In this document: positions 39,486 through 47,892 of the stretch, in pieces
Position numbering within the stretch: the first letter of the stretch is position 1
Layout of the letters: each line of letters starts with the position of its first letter
Assembly: GCF_008107445.1 (NCBI RefSeq)
Contig: NZ_VSLD01000004.1
Span: forward strand, 186,001 to 250,000
Length of the DNA stretch: 64,000 nt
Source of the DNA: Arthrobacter echini
GTDB lineage: Bacteria > Actinomycetota > Actinomycetes > Actinomycetales > Micrococcaceae
Direction of reading: 5' to 3'
Position numbers and translations under genes: made by a program
The notes under the pieces: model-generated
Database searches by the model: none
Told to the model about the DNA's origin: nothing
The model's input: the letters and a program-made list of their open reading frames with translations, nothing else

Positions 39486-39517
39486 GCGCTACGTCCCGCT
39501 GAGCGCCACGTTCCGCT
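39479..39517 (+). repeat. 17-bp tandem repeat across the hisF stop
   Basis: CCGCTGAGCGCTACGTC (39479-39495) and CCGCTGAGCGCCACGTT (39496-39512) are successive 17-bp units with two mismatches; a third partial copy, CCGCT, follows. The first unit contains the hisF stop codon. Confidence 0.75.
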
Positions 39518-39538
39518 GCACGGCAGCGCCGGCTGCCG

Positions 39539-40183
39539 TCAGAGACCGATGTCGGCACTCTCGAGCAGGGCGACGGCGTCCGGCTGGCCCTCGAAGGTCA
39601 CCAGCGCCTGGGCGCGGCGCCCGTGGGCGTGCATGATCAGCTCCCCGGGCTCGCCGACGATCGCCACCGAGACCGGCGCACGCTTGGCGACGTGCCGCGG
39701 ACCGTTCGGGCGGACCAGGACGATACCCACATCCGCACCCCGGTACATGATCGCGGCGCGCTTGATCAGGTCGTCCCACAGGGCATCGGCGTACTCGTCG
39801 TCGAGGGCCCGCGGCGCCCAGCGGCTCGTGGCACGCCGGATGTCCTCGGTGTGGACGAAGTACTCGATGAGGTTGGCGCTGCGGTCCACCATCGGGATGC
39901 GCATCGGCGACAGGGCGGGCGGTCCCGCGACGAACCGCTTCACGAGGGCCGTATAGCCTGCCGGTGACCCGGCGCGCTCCGCCGTCTCGAAGGTGGCACG
40001 CTCCGTGACGGCCGCGAGCTTCTTCACCACCATGCCGACGCCGAGCGCCGGGCGGTGCTCACGGAGGTAGAGATGGGCCGCCAGCTCGCGGGTGGTCCAC
40101 CCCTCGCACAGGGTGGCGGCGTCGGGGCCGGCTGCCAGCAGCGTCTCGGCCAGGACCTCACGGGACGGGATTACGTAGCGCAT
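39539..40183 (-). CDS. TIGR03085-family protein (DinB/mycothiol-dependent isomerase-like fold)
   Basis: The 214-residue protein matches the actinobacterial TIGR03085 family. It has an N-terminal helical part with CEGWTTRELAAHLYLREHRP, the conserved histidine segment of DinB/maleylpyruvate-isomerase-like metal-binding proteins, and IEYFVHTEDIRRA in the middle. The biochemical role is unknown. ATG 40183 is preceded by GTG (40186) and, 5 nt further, by a TAGTTT box, so the message is probably leaderless and either codon could be used. The gene is divergent from hisI. Confidence 0.75.
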   Translation of the reverse strand: MRYVIPSREVLAETLLAAGPDAATLCEGWTTRELAAHLYLREHRPALGVGMVVKKLAAVTERATFETAERAGSPAGYTALVKRFVAGPPALSPMRIPMVDRSANLIEYFVHTEDIRRATSRWAPRALDDEYADALWDDLIKRAAIMYRGADVGIVLVRPNGPRHVAKRAPVSVAIVGEPGELIMHAHGRRAQALVTFEGQPDAVALLESADIGL

Positions 40184-40191
40184 CACTGTCG

Positions 40192-40197
40192 AAACTA
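40192..40197 (-). promoter_or_regulatory. Leaderless -10 box (TAGTTT) of the TIGR03085 gene
   Basis: On the minus strand TAGTTT is followed by 5 nt and then GTGATG. The hisI start on the other strand has the same layout 60 nt away. Confidence 0.5.
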
Positions 40198-40250
40198 GCA
40201 CGCTGCTCCAGTGCGGCACAGGGTGCGCACCGGGGTCCCGGCCACGGCAC

Positions 40251-40256
40251 TAGAAT
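40251..40256 (+). promoter_or_regulatory. Leaderless -10 box (TAGAAT) of hisI
   Basis: TAGAAT is followed by 5 nt, then GTGATG. Transcription would begin at or within the start codon of hisI. Confidence 0.55.
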
Positions 40257-40264
40257 TGGGCGTG

Positions 40265-40687
40265 ATGGCCTCCTCGATCCCCCCTCCCGCGACCGCCGCC
40301 CCGACCACGCACGGGGAGCATCTCGATCCGGCCGTGGCCGGGCTCCTGCGGAAGAACGACGCCGGACTCGTCGCCGCCGTCGTGCAGCAGTTCGACACCC
40401 GCGAGGTGCTCATGCTCGGCTGGATGGACGAGGAGGCGCTCCGGCGCACCCTGACCAGCGGCCGCGTGACGTTCTACTCGCGCTCACGCGCCGAGTACTG
40501 GCGCAAGGGCGACACCTCCGGGCACCGCCAGTGGGTCAGGGACGTGGCCCTGGACTGCGACGGCGATGCCCTGCTGGTCACGGTGGACCAGGACGGCGCC
40601 GCCTGCCACACCGGCACGCGGACCTGCTTCGACGGCCGCTCGCTCCCAGCGGTCCAGGCCGAGCGCCCCGACAGTGAAGGATCCTGA
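40265..40687 (+). CDS. hisI: Phosphoribosyl-AMP cyclohydrolase
   Basis: The 140-residue enzyme opens the purine ring in the third step of histidine synthesis. It contains [35 protein letters not shown], and the metal ligands in [14 protein letters not shown] and CHTGTRTCF. The start is ATG 40265 or the GTG just before it (40262), both consistent with the TAGAAT box; the frame is open further upstream without homology. trpE starts 3 nt after its stop, so hisI and trpE share a transcript. Confidence 0.94.
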   Translation: MASSIPPPATAAPTTHGEHLDPAVAGLLRKNDAGLVAAVVQQFDTREVLMLGWMDEEALRRTLTSGRVTFYSRSRAEYWRKGDTSGHRQWVRDVALDCDGDALLVTVDQDGAACHTGTRTCFDGRSLPAVQAERPDSEGS

Positions 40688-40690
40688 CCG

Positions 40691-42292
40691 ATGCAGCAGC
40701 TGGGAACCATCAGCCCCACGCTCGAGGAGTTCCGTGAGCTCGCCAGGACACGGCGCGTCGTGCCGGTGCGCCAGGTGGTGCTCGCGGACGCGCTGACACC
40801 GATCGGTGTCTACCGCAGGCTCGCCGCTTCCCAGCCCGGTACCTTCCTCATGGAATCCGCGGCCGTCGGAGGAGTCTGGTCGCGCTACTCGTTCATCGGA
40901 TCGCACTCCCGCGCCACCCTGACCACGCGTGACGGCGAGGCCCACTGGCTGGGCGAGCCTCCCGCCGGGGTCCCCGTCGACGGGGACCCCGTGGAGGCCC
41001 TCCGACGCACGGTCGAGGCACTGCGGACGGACCGGTTCGAGGACCTGCCGCCCTTCACCTCCGGCATGGTCGGTTTTGTCGGCTGGGAGGCCGTGAGGCA
41101 CTGGGAGAAGCTGACCAGTCCGCCCGAGGACGATCTCCTCCTCCCCGAACTGGCCATGTGCCTCGTCTCGGACCTGGCCATCCACGACAACTCGGAGGGA
41201 ACACTGACCCTCGTGGCGAACGCCATCAACTTCGACGGCACCGCCGACCGCCTCGACGAGGCCTGGCACGACGCCGTCGGCCGCGTCGAGGCCATGCTCT
41301 CCAGGCTCGTGGCGCCGGCGGAACCCGCCGTATCGGTGCTGGCCGAGACGGCGGACGTGGACCGTTCGACCGACCGGGTCCGCGAGTCGTGGTTCGCACC
41401 CGACTATCTCTCCGCGATCGAGCGCGGCAAGCGGGCCATCGTGGACGGCGACGTGTTCCAGGTGGTCATCAGCCGGCGCTTCGAGATCGAGTGCGACGCA
41501 TCGGCCCTCGACGTCTACCGGATCCTGCGCACCACGAACCCGAGCCCCTACATGTACCTGTTCAGCCTCGAGGACGCCGGAGGCAGGCCCTACTCGATCG
41601 TGGGGAGCTCGCCCGAGGCGCTCGTGACGGTCACCGGTGAGGAAGTCATCACGCATCCGATCGCCGGGTCGCGACCGCGCGGACGCACCACCGACGAGGA
41701 CCGCCGCCTCGCCGTCGAGCTCCGTGCCGACACGAAGGAGAAGGCCGAGCATCTCATGCTCGTGGACCTCGCCCGCAACGATCTGTCCAAGGTGTGCCGA
41801 CCGGGCAGTGTCGAGGTCACGCAGTTCATGGAGGTGGAGAAGTTCAGCCACATCATGCACCTCGTCTCCACCGTGGTGGGCCGGCTCTCGCCCGGCAGGA
41901 GCGCCTACGACGTCCTCGCCGCCACCTTCCCCGCAGGCACGCTCTCGGGTGCGCCGAAACCGCGCGCACTGCGCCTCATCGACGAGGTGGAACCGCATCG
42001 CCGCGGGATCTACGGGGGAGTGGTCGGCTATCTCGACTTCGCCGGGGACATGGACCTGGCGATAGCCATCCGTTCGGCGCTGCTCCTGGACGGCACGGCC
42101 TACGTGCAGGCCGGTGGCGGTATCGTGGCGGACTCCGTCCTCGACGCCGAGGCCCTCGAGACCGTCAACAAGGCGGCGGCGCCGCTGCGGGCGGTGCTCG
42201 CGGCAGCAGGCCTGAGACCGGTGTCGGTCCCGGTCCCGGAGGCTGCTCGGGGCGAACGCCCCGCGCACCACCGGACAGCGGGCGTGCAGTGA
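40691..42292 (+). CDS. trpE: Anthranilate synthase component I
   Basis: The 533-residue chorismate-utilising enzyme has the N-terminal tryptophan-binding region (FLMESAAVGGVWSRYSFIGS; the SxxE-like site gives feedback inhibition) and the C-terminal catalytic core (HPIAGSRPRGRT, LVDLARNDLSKVC, FPAGTLSGAPKPRA, YGGVVGYLDFAG). It needs a glutaminase subunit TrpG, not encoded here. Its stop overlaps the next gene by 4 nt (GTGA). Confidence 0.95.
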   Translation: MQQLGTISPTLEEFRELARTRRVVPVRQVVLADALTPIGVYRRLAASQPGTFLMESAAVGGVWSRYSFIGSHSRATLTTRDGEAHWLGEPPAGVPVDGDPVEALRRTVEALRTDRFEDLPPFTSGMVGFVGWEAVRHWEKLTSPPEDDLLLPELAMCLVSDLAIHDNSEGTLTLVANAINFDGTADRLDEAWHDAVGRVEAMLSRLVAPAEPAVSVLAETADVDRSTDRVRESWFAPDYLSAIERGKRAIVDGDVFQVVISRRFEIECDASALDVYRILRTTNPSPYMYLFSLEDAGGRPYSIVGSSPEALVTVTGEEVITHPIAGSRPRGRTTDEDRRLAVELRADTKEKAEHLMLVDLARNDLSKVCRPGSVEVTQFMEVEKFSHIMHLVSTVVGRLSPGRSAYDVLAATFPAGTLSGAPKPRALRLIDEVEPHRRGIYGGVVGYLDFAGDMDLAIAIRSALLLDGTAYVQAGGGIVADSVLDAEALETVNKAAAPLRAVLAAAGLRPVSVPVPEAARGERPAHHRTAGVQ

Positions 42293-43017
42293 GCCGGCGT
42301 CCGGCGGATCCGCGAGAGCGGCAGTCCCAGCCTCCCGGCCGACTCCTGCGCCGGGGATCGGTGGTCCTGGGCATCGTGGTCCTGGCCCTGGTGGCCTTCG
42401 GCTCCACGACGCAGACCTGGCTCGTGGTGCGCCTGCCGCAGGAAGCCGTGCAGACACCCGATCTCATGATCGCCGGAAGCGATGCCGCCACCCCGGTCAC
42501 CGCGTTCGCGCTCGTGGCCCTGGCGGCTGCCATCGCCGTGTCCATCGCCGGACGGGTGGCGCGCTGGATCATCGCCGTCATCCTCGTGCTGTCCGGCCTC
42601 GGGGTCATGCTCTCGAGCGCGGGCGTGGCTCTCGACCCGGCAGCAGCGGCCGAGCCGGCCATCGGGGCTGCGGTCGGCGTCAGCGGGCTGCCAGGGGCCG
42701 AGTCCGAGGCCACAGTGCTGCCGTGGCTCGCCGTCGCCGCAGGCCTCCTGCTGGTCCTCGCAGCTGTGTGGGTGATCCTCGCCGGCCGACGCTGGGGTAT
42801 CAACCGGCGCTACGACGCCGGCCGCACGGGCGCCGGGACGGAAGCTCACGGCACCCTGCCGGCAGCGCCCCGACCCTCCACGGGGGACATCGCGCCCGGT
42901 GTGGTTCCCGACGAGGACACCGGACCGACGGCGAGGGCCGGCAGACGCAGCACTGCCCACGCGGACGAGATCGACAGCTGGGACGAGCTCTCGCGCGGCA
43001 ACGACCCGACCGGCTGA
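42289..43017 (+). CDS. Trp biosynthesis-associated membrane protein (TIGR02234)
   Basis: The 242-residue protein has about four hydrophobic helices with the motif STTQTWLVVRLP after the first, as in the actinobacterial TIGR02234 family found between trpE and trpC. The C-terminal ~70 residues are polar and probably cytoplasmic. Its role in tryptophan metabolism is inferred only from constant neighbourhood. GTG 42289 overlaps the trpE stop by 4 nt. Confidence 0.82.
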   Translation: MSRRPADPRERQSQPPGRLLRRGSVVLGIVVLALVAFGSTTQTWLVVRLPQEAVQTPDLMIAGSDAATPVTAFALVALAAAIAVSIAGRVARWIIAVILVLSGLGVMLSSAGVALDPAAAAEPAIGAAVGVSGLPGAESEATVLPWLAVAAGLLLVLAAVWVILAGRRWGINRRYDAGRTGAGTEAHGTLPAAPRPSTGDIAPGVVPDEDTGPTARAGRRSTAHADEIDSWDELSRGNDPTG

Positions 43018-43099
43018 GCGGAGCGCGGCCCCAGTCCGTACCGCCCGCCCGGTGCATCAATGGCAGAATGAGTGCAGACCCGTTCGAAGGAGATTTTTC

Positions 43100-43405
43100 A
43101 TGGCATCCGAGACCCACACGGCCAAGACCCGCAACACGTCCGAGAACCACGCACGGCAGGGAGACGAAACGATCGGACACGGAAACAGCCCTGCTGCCTG
43201 GACCTGCGTGCTCATCATGCTGGTCGGTGCCGCCGTCTCCTCCTTCGCCTACGTCCTCGCGAGCACCGAGGGCAACTACGACTTCGGCACCCTCCTCTTC
43301 TGGGCCGGCATCGGCGTGATGTTCGTGGGTCTGCTCGTCGGCTTCGTCCTCCGCAGGATCGGCTACGGCGTGGGCGGGTCGAAACTGAAGAACAACGGCC
43401 ACTAG
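43100..43405 (+). CDS. Small HGxxPAAW membrane protein
   Basis: The 101-residue protein carries IGHGNSPAAWTCVLIML, the HGxxPAAWT motif of an actinobacterial membrane family seen between trpE and trpC (a conserved membrane protein, Rv1610-type position). Two membrane helices follow (residues about 35-60 and 68-88), and the C-terminus is Gly/Lys-rich. A GAAGGAGA site precedes ATG 43100. Function is unknown. trpC starts on the base after its stop. Confidence 0.8.
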   Translation: MASETHTAKTRNTSENHARQGDETIGHGNSPAAWTCVLIMLVGAAVSSFAYVLASTEGNYDFGTLLFWAGIGVMFVGLLVGFVLRRIGYGVGGSKLKNNGH

Positions 43406-44230
43406 GTGACGGTCCTCGACGACATCATCGAGGGCGTCCGCGAGGATCTCGCGGAACGACGCCATGCCGTTCCCCTCGCCGATCTTCGTGCGGCCGCCGC
43501 GTCGGCACCGGCGCCCCGCGATGGTCTCGCTGCGCTCCGCCGGGGGCGGGGCAACGGCATCGCCGTCATCGCCGAGGTGAAGCGGAGCAGTCCGTCCAAG
43601 GGCGTGCTGGCCGAGATCGCCGATCCCGGCACCCTTGCAGCGAACTATGAACGAGGCGGCGCGAGCATCATCTCCGTCCTCACCGAGCAGCGTCGCTTCG
43701 GCGGATCGCTCGCCGATCTCGATGCGGTGCGCGGCGCGGTCGGTATCCCGGTCCTGCGCAAGGACTTCACGGTCGACGAGTACCAGATCTGGGAGGCGAG
43801 GGCACACGGCGCCGATGTGGTGCTGCTGATCGTCGCCGCGCTCTCGGATGCCGAGCTGACCTCGTTCCTCGCCCTGACCCATGAGCTGGGGATGAGCGCG
43901 ATCGTGGAGACCCACACCGCCGACGAGGTGCGCCGTGCTGCTCTCGCGGGAGCCAGGATCATCGGTGTCAACGTCCGGGACCTGAAGACCCTCGCGGTGG
44001 ACCGGACGGTCTTCACGGGACTGGCGGAGCTCGTCCCGGAGGACGCCGTGGTCATCGCCGAATCCGGTGTGCGTGGTGCTGCCGATGTGGCCGCGTACGC
44101 CGCGGGCGGCGCGCATGCCGTGCTGGTCGGCGAGGCACTCGTGCGCGGGGAGGACCCGGCGGCGACCATCGGCGAGTTCCAGGACGCCGGCCGGGAGGCC
44201 TGGCGGGCATCCGGTATGGCGGCGCGCTGA
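43406..44230 (+). CDS. trpC: Indole-3-glycerol-phosphate synthase
   Basis: The 274-residue (beta/alpha)8 barrel shows [15 protein letters not shown] (substrate phosphate and catalytic Lys), [12 protein letters not shown] with the second catalytic lysine, and [16 protein letters not shown]. It closes the indole ring. GTG 43406 follows the stop of the small membrane protein gene without a gap. trpD and trpF are absent from this cluster; in actinobacteria TrpF activity is usually supplied by PriA. Confidence 0.95.
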   Translation: MTVLDDIIEGVREDLAERRHAVPLADLRAAAASAPAPRDGLAALRRGRGNGIAVIAEVKRSSPSKGVLAEIADPGTLAANYERGGASIISVLTEQRRFGGSLADLDAVRGAVGIPVLRKDFTVDEYQIWEARAHGADVVLLIVAALSDAELTSFLALTHELGMSAIVETHTADEVRRAALAGARIIGVNVRDLKTLAVDRTVFTGLAELVPEDAVVIAESGVRGAADVAAYAAGGAHAVLVGEALVRGEDPAATIGEFQDAGREAWRASGMAAR

Positions 44231-44389
44231 CCCACCCTCCACCGCCTATCCGGTCCGGCGCCCGGAAACAGGTACCGGCAGGACCGGCACCAGCAGGATC
44301 ACAACACCACATGGACCGGGCGCAGCCGGTCACCAGGACCCCGGAGGATCCATCCACCGGGACAGGACCAACAGGACAGGAAGGCCGTC

Positions 44390-45754
44390 ATGACCGACAT
44401 GCATCAGGACACGGACCGTCAGGGCACGGACGACGGAGCAGCGGACGCCATCGACTCCGGAACGGCCGAGGCATTCCTGAGTCATGACGAAAGCCTCCGC
44501 CACGCCCCCGGGCCCTACTTCGGTTCCTACGGCGGACGGTGGATGCCCGAATCCCTCATCGCTGCGCTCGACGAACTGCAGGACACCTTCGAGAAGGCCA
44601 AGGCCGACCCCGAGTTCACGGCGCAGGTGGCCGATCTCAACAAGAACTACGCCGGCCGCCCCTCGCTGCTCACGGAAGCCCAGCGCTTCGCTGAGCACTG
44701 CGGGGGAGTGCGCGTCTTCCTCAAGCGCGAGGACCTGAACCACACCGGCTCCCACAAGATCAACAACGTGCTGGGCCAGGCCCTGATCGCCAAGCGCATG
44801 GGCAAGACCCGCGTGATCGCCGAGACGGGCGCCGGGCAGCACGGCGTCGCGAGCGCGACGGCAGCGGCGCTCCTCGGGCTCGAATGCGTGGTCTACATGG
44901 GTGCGGAGGACACGCGCCGCCAGGCCCTGAACGTGGCACGCATGCAATTGCTCGGCGCCACTGTTGTCCCCGTCACCACGGGATCGCAGACGCTCAAGGA
45001 CGCCATCAACGATGCGCTGCGCGACTGGGTGGCGAATGTGGAGACCACGCACTACCTGCTCGGCACGGCGGCCGGCGCTCACCCGTTCCCCTCGATGGTC
45101 CGCTACTTCCACGAGGTCATCGGCGAGGAGACGAGGGAGCAGATCCTGGAGCAGACGGGCAAGCTGCCGGACGCCGTGTGCGCCTGCGTGGGCGGCGGGT
45201 CCAACGCCATCGGCATGTTCCACGGGTTCCTCGACGACCGGGACGTGGCCCTCTACGGCTTCGAGGCCGGCGGTGACGGCGTCGAGACCGGTCGTCACGC
45301 TGCGACGATCACGCTCGGACGGCCGGGTGTACTGCACGGCGCCAGGTCCTACCTGATGCAGGACCAGGACGGCCAGACCATGGAGTCGCACTCGATCTCC
45401 GCCGGCCTCGACTATCCCGGGGTGGGTCCGGAGCACGCCTACCTCGCCGACATCGGGCGCGCGATGTACGAGCCGATCACCGACGCGGAGGCCATGGACG
45501 CCTTCACCGTTCTCTGCCGGACCGAGGGGATCATCCCGGCCATCGAGACCGCGCACGCCCTCGCCGGGGCCATGAAGGTAGGCCGGCGGCTCGCCGCGGA
45601 CCTGGCGCCCGGCGAGCAGGCGGCGGACAGGGTGATCGTGGTCAATCTGTCCGGCCGCGGGGACAAGGACGTGGCCACCGCCGCGGGATACTTCGATCTG
45701 CTCCCGGACGAGAGTGCCGAGCAGGAGATCGCCGAGGAAGGTGAGCAGCTGTGA
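44390..45754 (+). CDS. trpB: Tryptophan synthase beta chain
   Basis: The 454-residue PLP enzyme contains [20 protein letters not shown] (the PLP lysine is in GSHK), [12 protein letters not shown], and [12 protein letters not shown]. It condenses indole with serine. About 50 N-terminal residues, acidic and low-complexity, precede the conserved [21 protein letters not shown] precedes ATG 44390. The 159-nt gap after trpC shows no hairpin or Trp-rich leader peptide. The stop overlaps trpA by 4 nt. Confidence 0.96.
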   Translation: MTDMHQDTDRQGTDDGAADAIDSGTAEAFLSHDESLRHAPGPYFGSYGGRWMPESLIAALDELQDTFEKAKADPEFTAQVADLNKNYAGRPSLLTEAQRFAEHCGGVRVFLKREDLNHTGSHKINNVLGQALIAKRMGKTRVIAETGAGQHGVASATAAALLGLECVVYMGAEDTRRQALNVARMQLLGATVVPVTTGSQTLKDAINDALRDWVANVETTHYLLGTAAGAHPFPSMVRYFHEVIGEETREQILEQTGKLPDAVCACVGGGSNAIGMFHGFLDDRDVALYGFEAGGDGVETGRHAATITLGRPGVLHGARSYLMQDQDGQTMESHSISAGLDYPGVGPEHAYLADIGRAMYEPITDAEAMDAFTVLCRTEGIIPAIETAHALAGAMKVGRRLAADLAPGEQAADRVIVVNLSGRGDKDVATAAGYFDLLPDESAEQEIAEEGEQL

Positions 45755-46593
45755 CGTCCACCCTGCAGTCCTCCGGCCCCGGAGCCACCGGCTCCAGGGC
45801 GGCCGCGGCGATCGAGAAGGCCCGCGGTGAGGGTCGCGCAGCCCTGATCGGGTATCTGCCCGCAGGCTTCCCCGACGTGCAGACCACCATCGACGCCGGT
45901 ATCGCCATGGCCCGCAACGGCATGGACCTGATCGAGGTGGGAATCCCGTACTCCGATCCGGTGATGGACGGCCGCGTGATCCAGGAGGCAACGGTCGAGG
46001 CGCTGTCCAACGGCTTCACGGTCTCCCAGATCTTCGCCGTCGTGGAAGGCATCACGCGCAGCACCGATGCCGCCGTCCTGGTCATGACCTACTGGAACCC
46101 CGTGATGCGCATGGGGGTCCGCGAGTTCGCGGAGCGGCTCGCCGCGGCGGGTGGTGCCGGGCTCATCACGCCCGATCTCATCCCCGACGAGGCCTCCGAG
46201 TGGCTCGAGGTGTCCGAGGAACTCGGTCTGGACCGCGTCTTCCTCGTGGCCCCCTCCACCTCCCCGGAGCGTATGCGGAGCACCGTCGAGGCGAGCCGTG
46301 GTTTCGTCTACGCCGTGTCGGTCATGGGCGTCACCGGGGCGCGGAGTTCCGTCGGTGCAGCGGCCGAGGCCGTCGTCGCAGCAGCCCACGAGGCCGGCGC
46401 GGAGCGGGTGTGCGTGGGCCTCGGCGTGTCCACCTCGGCCCAGGTGCGCCAGATCGGTGCCTATGCCGACGGTGTGATCGTCGGCACGGCCCTCGTGGCC
46501 GCGCTGCGCGACGGCGGCGTGGAAGCCGTCGCCGACCTGTCCCGCGAACTGAGTTCCGGCACCGCGCAGGACCCCGTGGGCGGTCACCCGTGA
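45751..46593 (+). CDS. trpA: Tryptophan synthase alpha chain
   Basis: The 280-residue barrel has the catalytic glutamate in [16 protein letters not shown], the aspartate in [14 protein letters not shown] and the glycine-rich phosphate loop [12 protein letters not shown]. It releases indole for the beta chain. GTG 45751 overlaps the trpB stop by 4 nt (GTGA), and its own stop overlaps the lgt GTG by 4 nt. Confidence 0.96.
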   Translation: MTSTLQSSGPGATGSRAAAAIEKARGEGRAALIGYLPAGFPDVQTTIDAGIAMARNGMDLIEVGIPYSDPVMDGRVIQEATVEALSNGFTVSQIFAVVEGITRSTDAAVLVMTYWNPVMRMGVREFAERLAAAGGAGLITPDLIPDEASEWLEVSEELGLDRVFLVAPSTSPERMRSTVEASRGFVYAVSVMGVTGARSSVGAAAEAVVAAAHEAGAERVCVGLGVSTSAQVRQIGAYADGVIVGTALVAALRDGGVEAVADLSRELSSGTAQDPVGGHP

Positions 46594-47570
46594 TCGGTGC
46601 CGCCATCGCGGCGTCGATTCCGAGCCCACCCCCGCAGTGGGCCAGCTTCGATCTCGGGCCCGTCACCATCCATGCGTATGCACTGTGCATCCTGGCCGGA
46701 ATCATCCTGGCACTGATCCTGACGCAGAGGCGTTTCGTCTCCTTCGGTGGTCACGCGGACACCGTGTGGGACATCGCCATCTGGGCCATCCCCTTCGGGA
46801 TCGTCGGCGGTCGGCTCTACCACGTCATCTCCTCTCCGGATGCCTACTTCGGCCCGCAGGGCGATCTCGCCCGGATACCGCAGATCTGGCAGGGCGGCCT
46901 CGGCATCTGGGGCGCCATCGCCCTCGGCGCCGTCGGCGCCTGGATCGGGGCCCGCAGGGCCGGCGTGAGACTCTCCGCCTTCGCGGACGCCGCGGCCCCC
47001 GGCGTCCTGCTCGCCCAGGCCGTGGGCCGTCTGGGCAACTGGTTCAACCAGGAACTCTTCGGCGCGCCCACCACCCTGCCCTGGGGCCTGGAGATCGACG
47101 CGGACAACGCGAACTTCCCGTTGGGCCAGGAGCCCGGCACACTGTTCCACCCGACCTTCCTCTACGAACTCCTCTGGAATCTGGCGGGCGTCGCACTCCT
47201 GCTCCTGCTCGCCCGGAAGCTCCGCCTCCGCGGCGGGCGCATGGTGTGGCTCTACGTGGTCTACTACACCCTGGGGCGCGTCTGGATCGAGACGCTCAGG
47301 ATCGACGACGCCGAACTGGTGACGCTGTTCGGCGTCACGCAGCGGCTGAACGTCTGGACGAGCATCGCGGTCCTCCTCGTTGCAGTGGGCATCCTCGTGT
47401 ATCTGTTCGTCCGCCGCCGTCCCGGCGACAACCCCTCGGTGTACCTACCGGGGCGTGAGCCGGGAACCATCGACACCGATACGGCGACGGACACGGATGC
47501 TGAGCTTCCGTCGCGGTCCTCCTCGGAGCGCGACGGGCGTGGTAACGTGACCGGAACGAACGGCTCCTGA
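46590..47570 (+). CDS. lgt: Phosphatidylglycerol--prolipoprotein diacylglyceryl transferase
   Basis: The 326-residue membrane enzyme has about seven helices. It carries the Lgt signature [13 protein letters not shown] (GxxGNxxNxE), with [12 protein letters not shown] after it. It attaches diacylglycerol to the lipobox cysteine of lipoproteins. The last ~60 residues are Thr/Asp-rich and cytoplasmic. GTG 46590 overlaps the trpA stop by 4 nt; trpCBA followed by lgt is a common actinobacterial order. Confidence 0.94.
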   Translation: MIGAAIAASIPSPPPQWASFDLGPVTIHAYALCILAGIILALILTQRRFVSFGGHADTVWDIAIWAIPFGIVGGRLYHVISSPDAYFGPQGDLARIPQIWQGGLGIWGAIALGAVGAWIGARRAGVRLSAFADAAAPGVLLAQAVGRLGNWFNQELFGAPTTLPWGLEIDADNANFPLGQEPGTLFHPTFLYELLWNLAGVALLLLLARKLRLRGGRMVWLYVVYYTLGRVWIETLRIDDAELVTLFGVTQRLNVWTSIAVLLVAVGILVYLFVRRRPGDNPSVYLPGREPGTIDTDTATDTDAELPSRSSSERDGRGNVTGTNGS

Positions 47571-47892
47571 GCATCCGGGTGCGGCCAGTGGCCGACCCGG
47601 GCAGCACCGGCCGACCCGTTCTCCGCGACCCGAGGGCCACCGCCCGCAGGGCCGGACACCACACCGTCGTGGACCGCCGAAGCACAGGCCGGACCACCCT
47701 TCCCGGCCGCACCCCGCTTTGCTCCGCCGCCGGTCATCAGCACGACCGGTGCTGCTCGTGCAGCATGCGCTCCTCCCCATCCCGGACCGAGCCGAACCGA
47801 ACTTAACCACCGTCAATCGGTATCCGCTGCATATCGGCGATGCCACCGGGGCCAAGGTCGTCCCCTCCCGCCGCAGGAAAAGGACCTCGTCC
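47571..47892. other. 322-nt leader/intergenic region before gltB
   Basis: No coding gene is supported. Two small, mutually exclusive hairpins overlap: AGCAC/GTGCT (47739-47753) and GCTGC/GCAGC (47751-47764). An AAAAGGA ribosome binding site lies about 10 nt before gltB. I saw no recognisable GlnR or AmtR operator and no known riboswitch. Confidence 0.45.

Noticed and set aside
44231-44389. Trp leader peptide or attenuator before trpB
   Set aside because: The small frames in this gap contain no tryptophan codons and no terminator hairpin is present.
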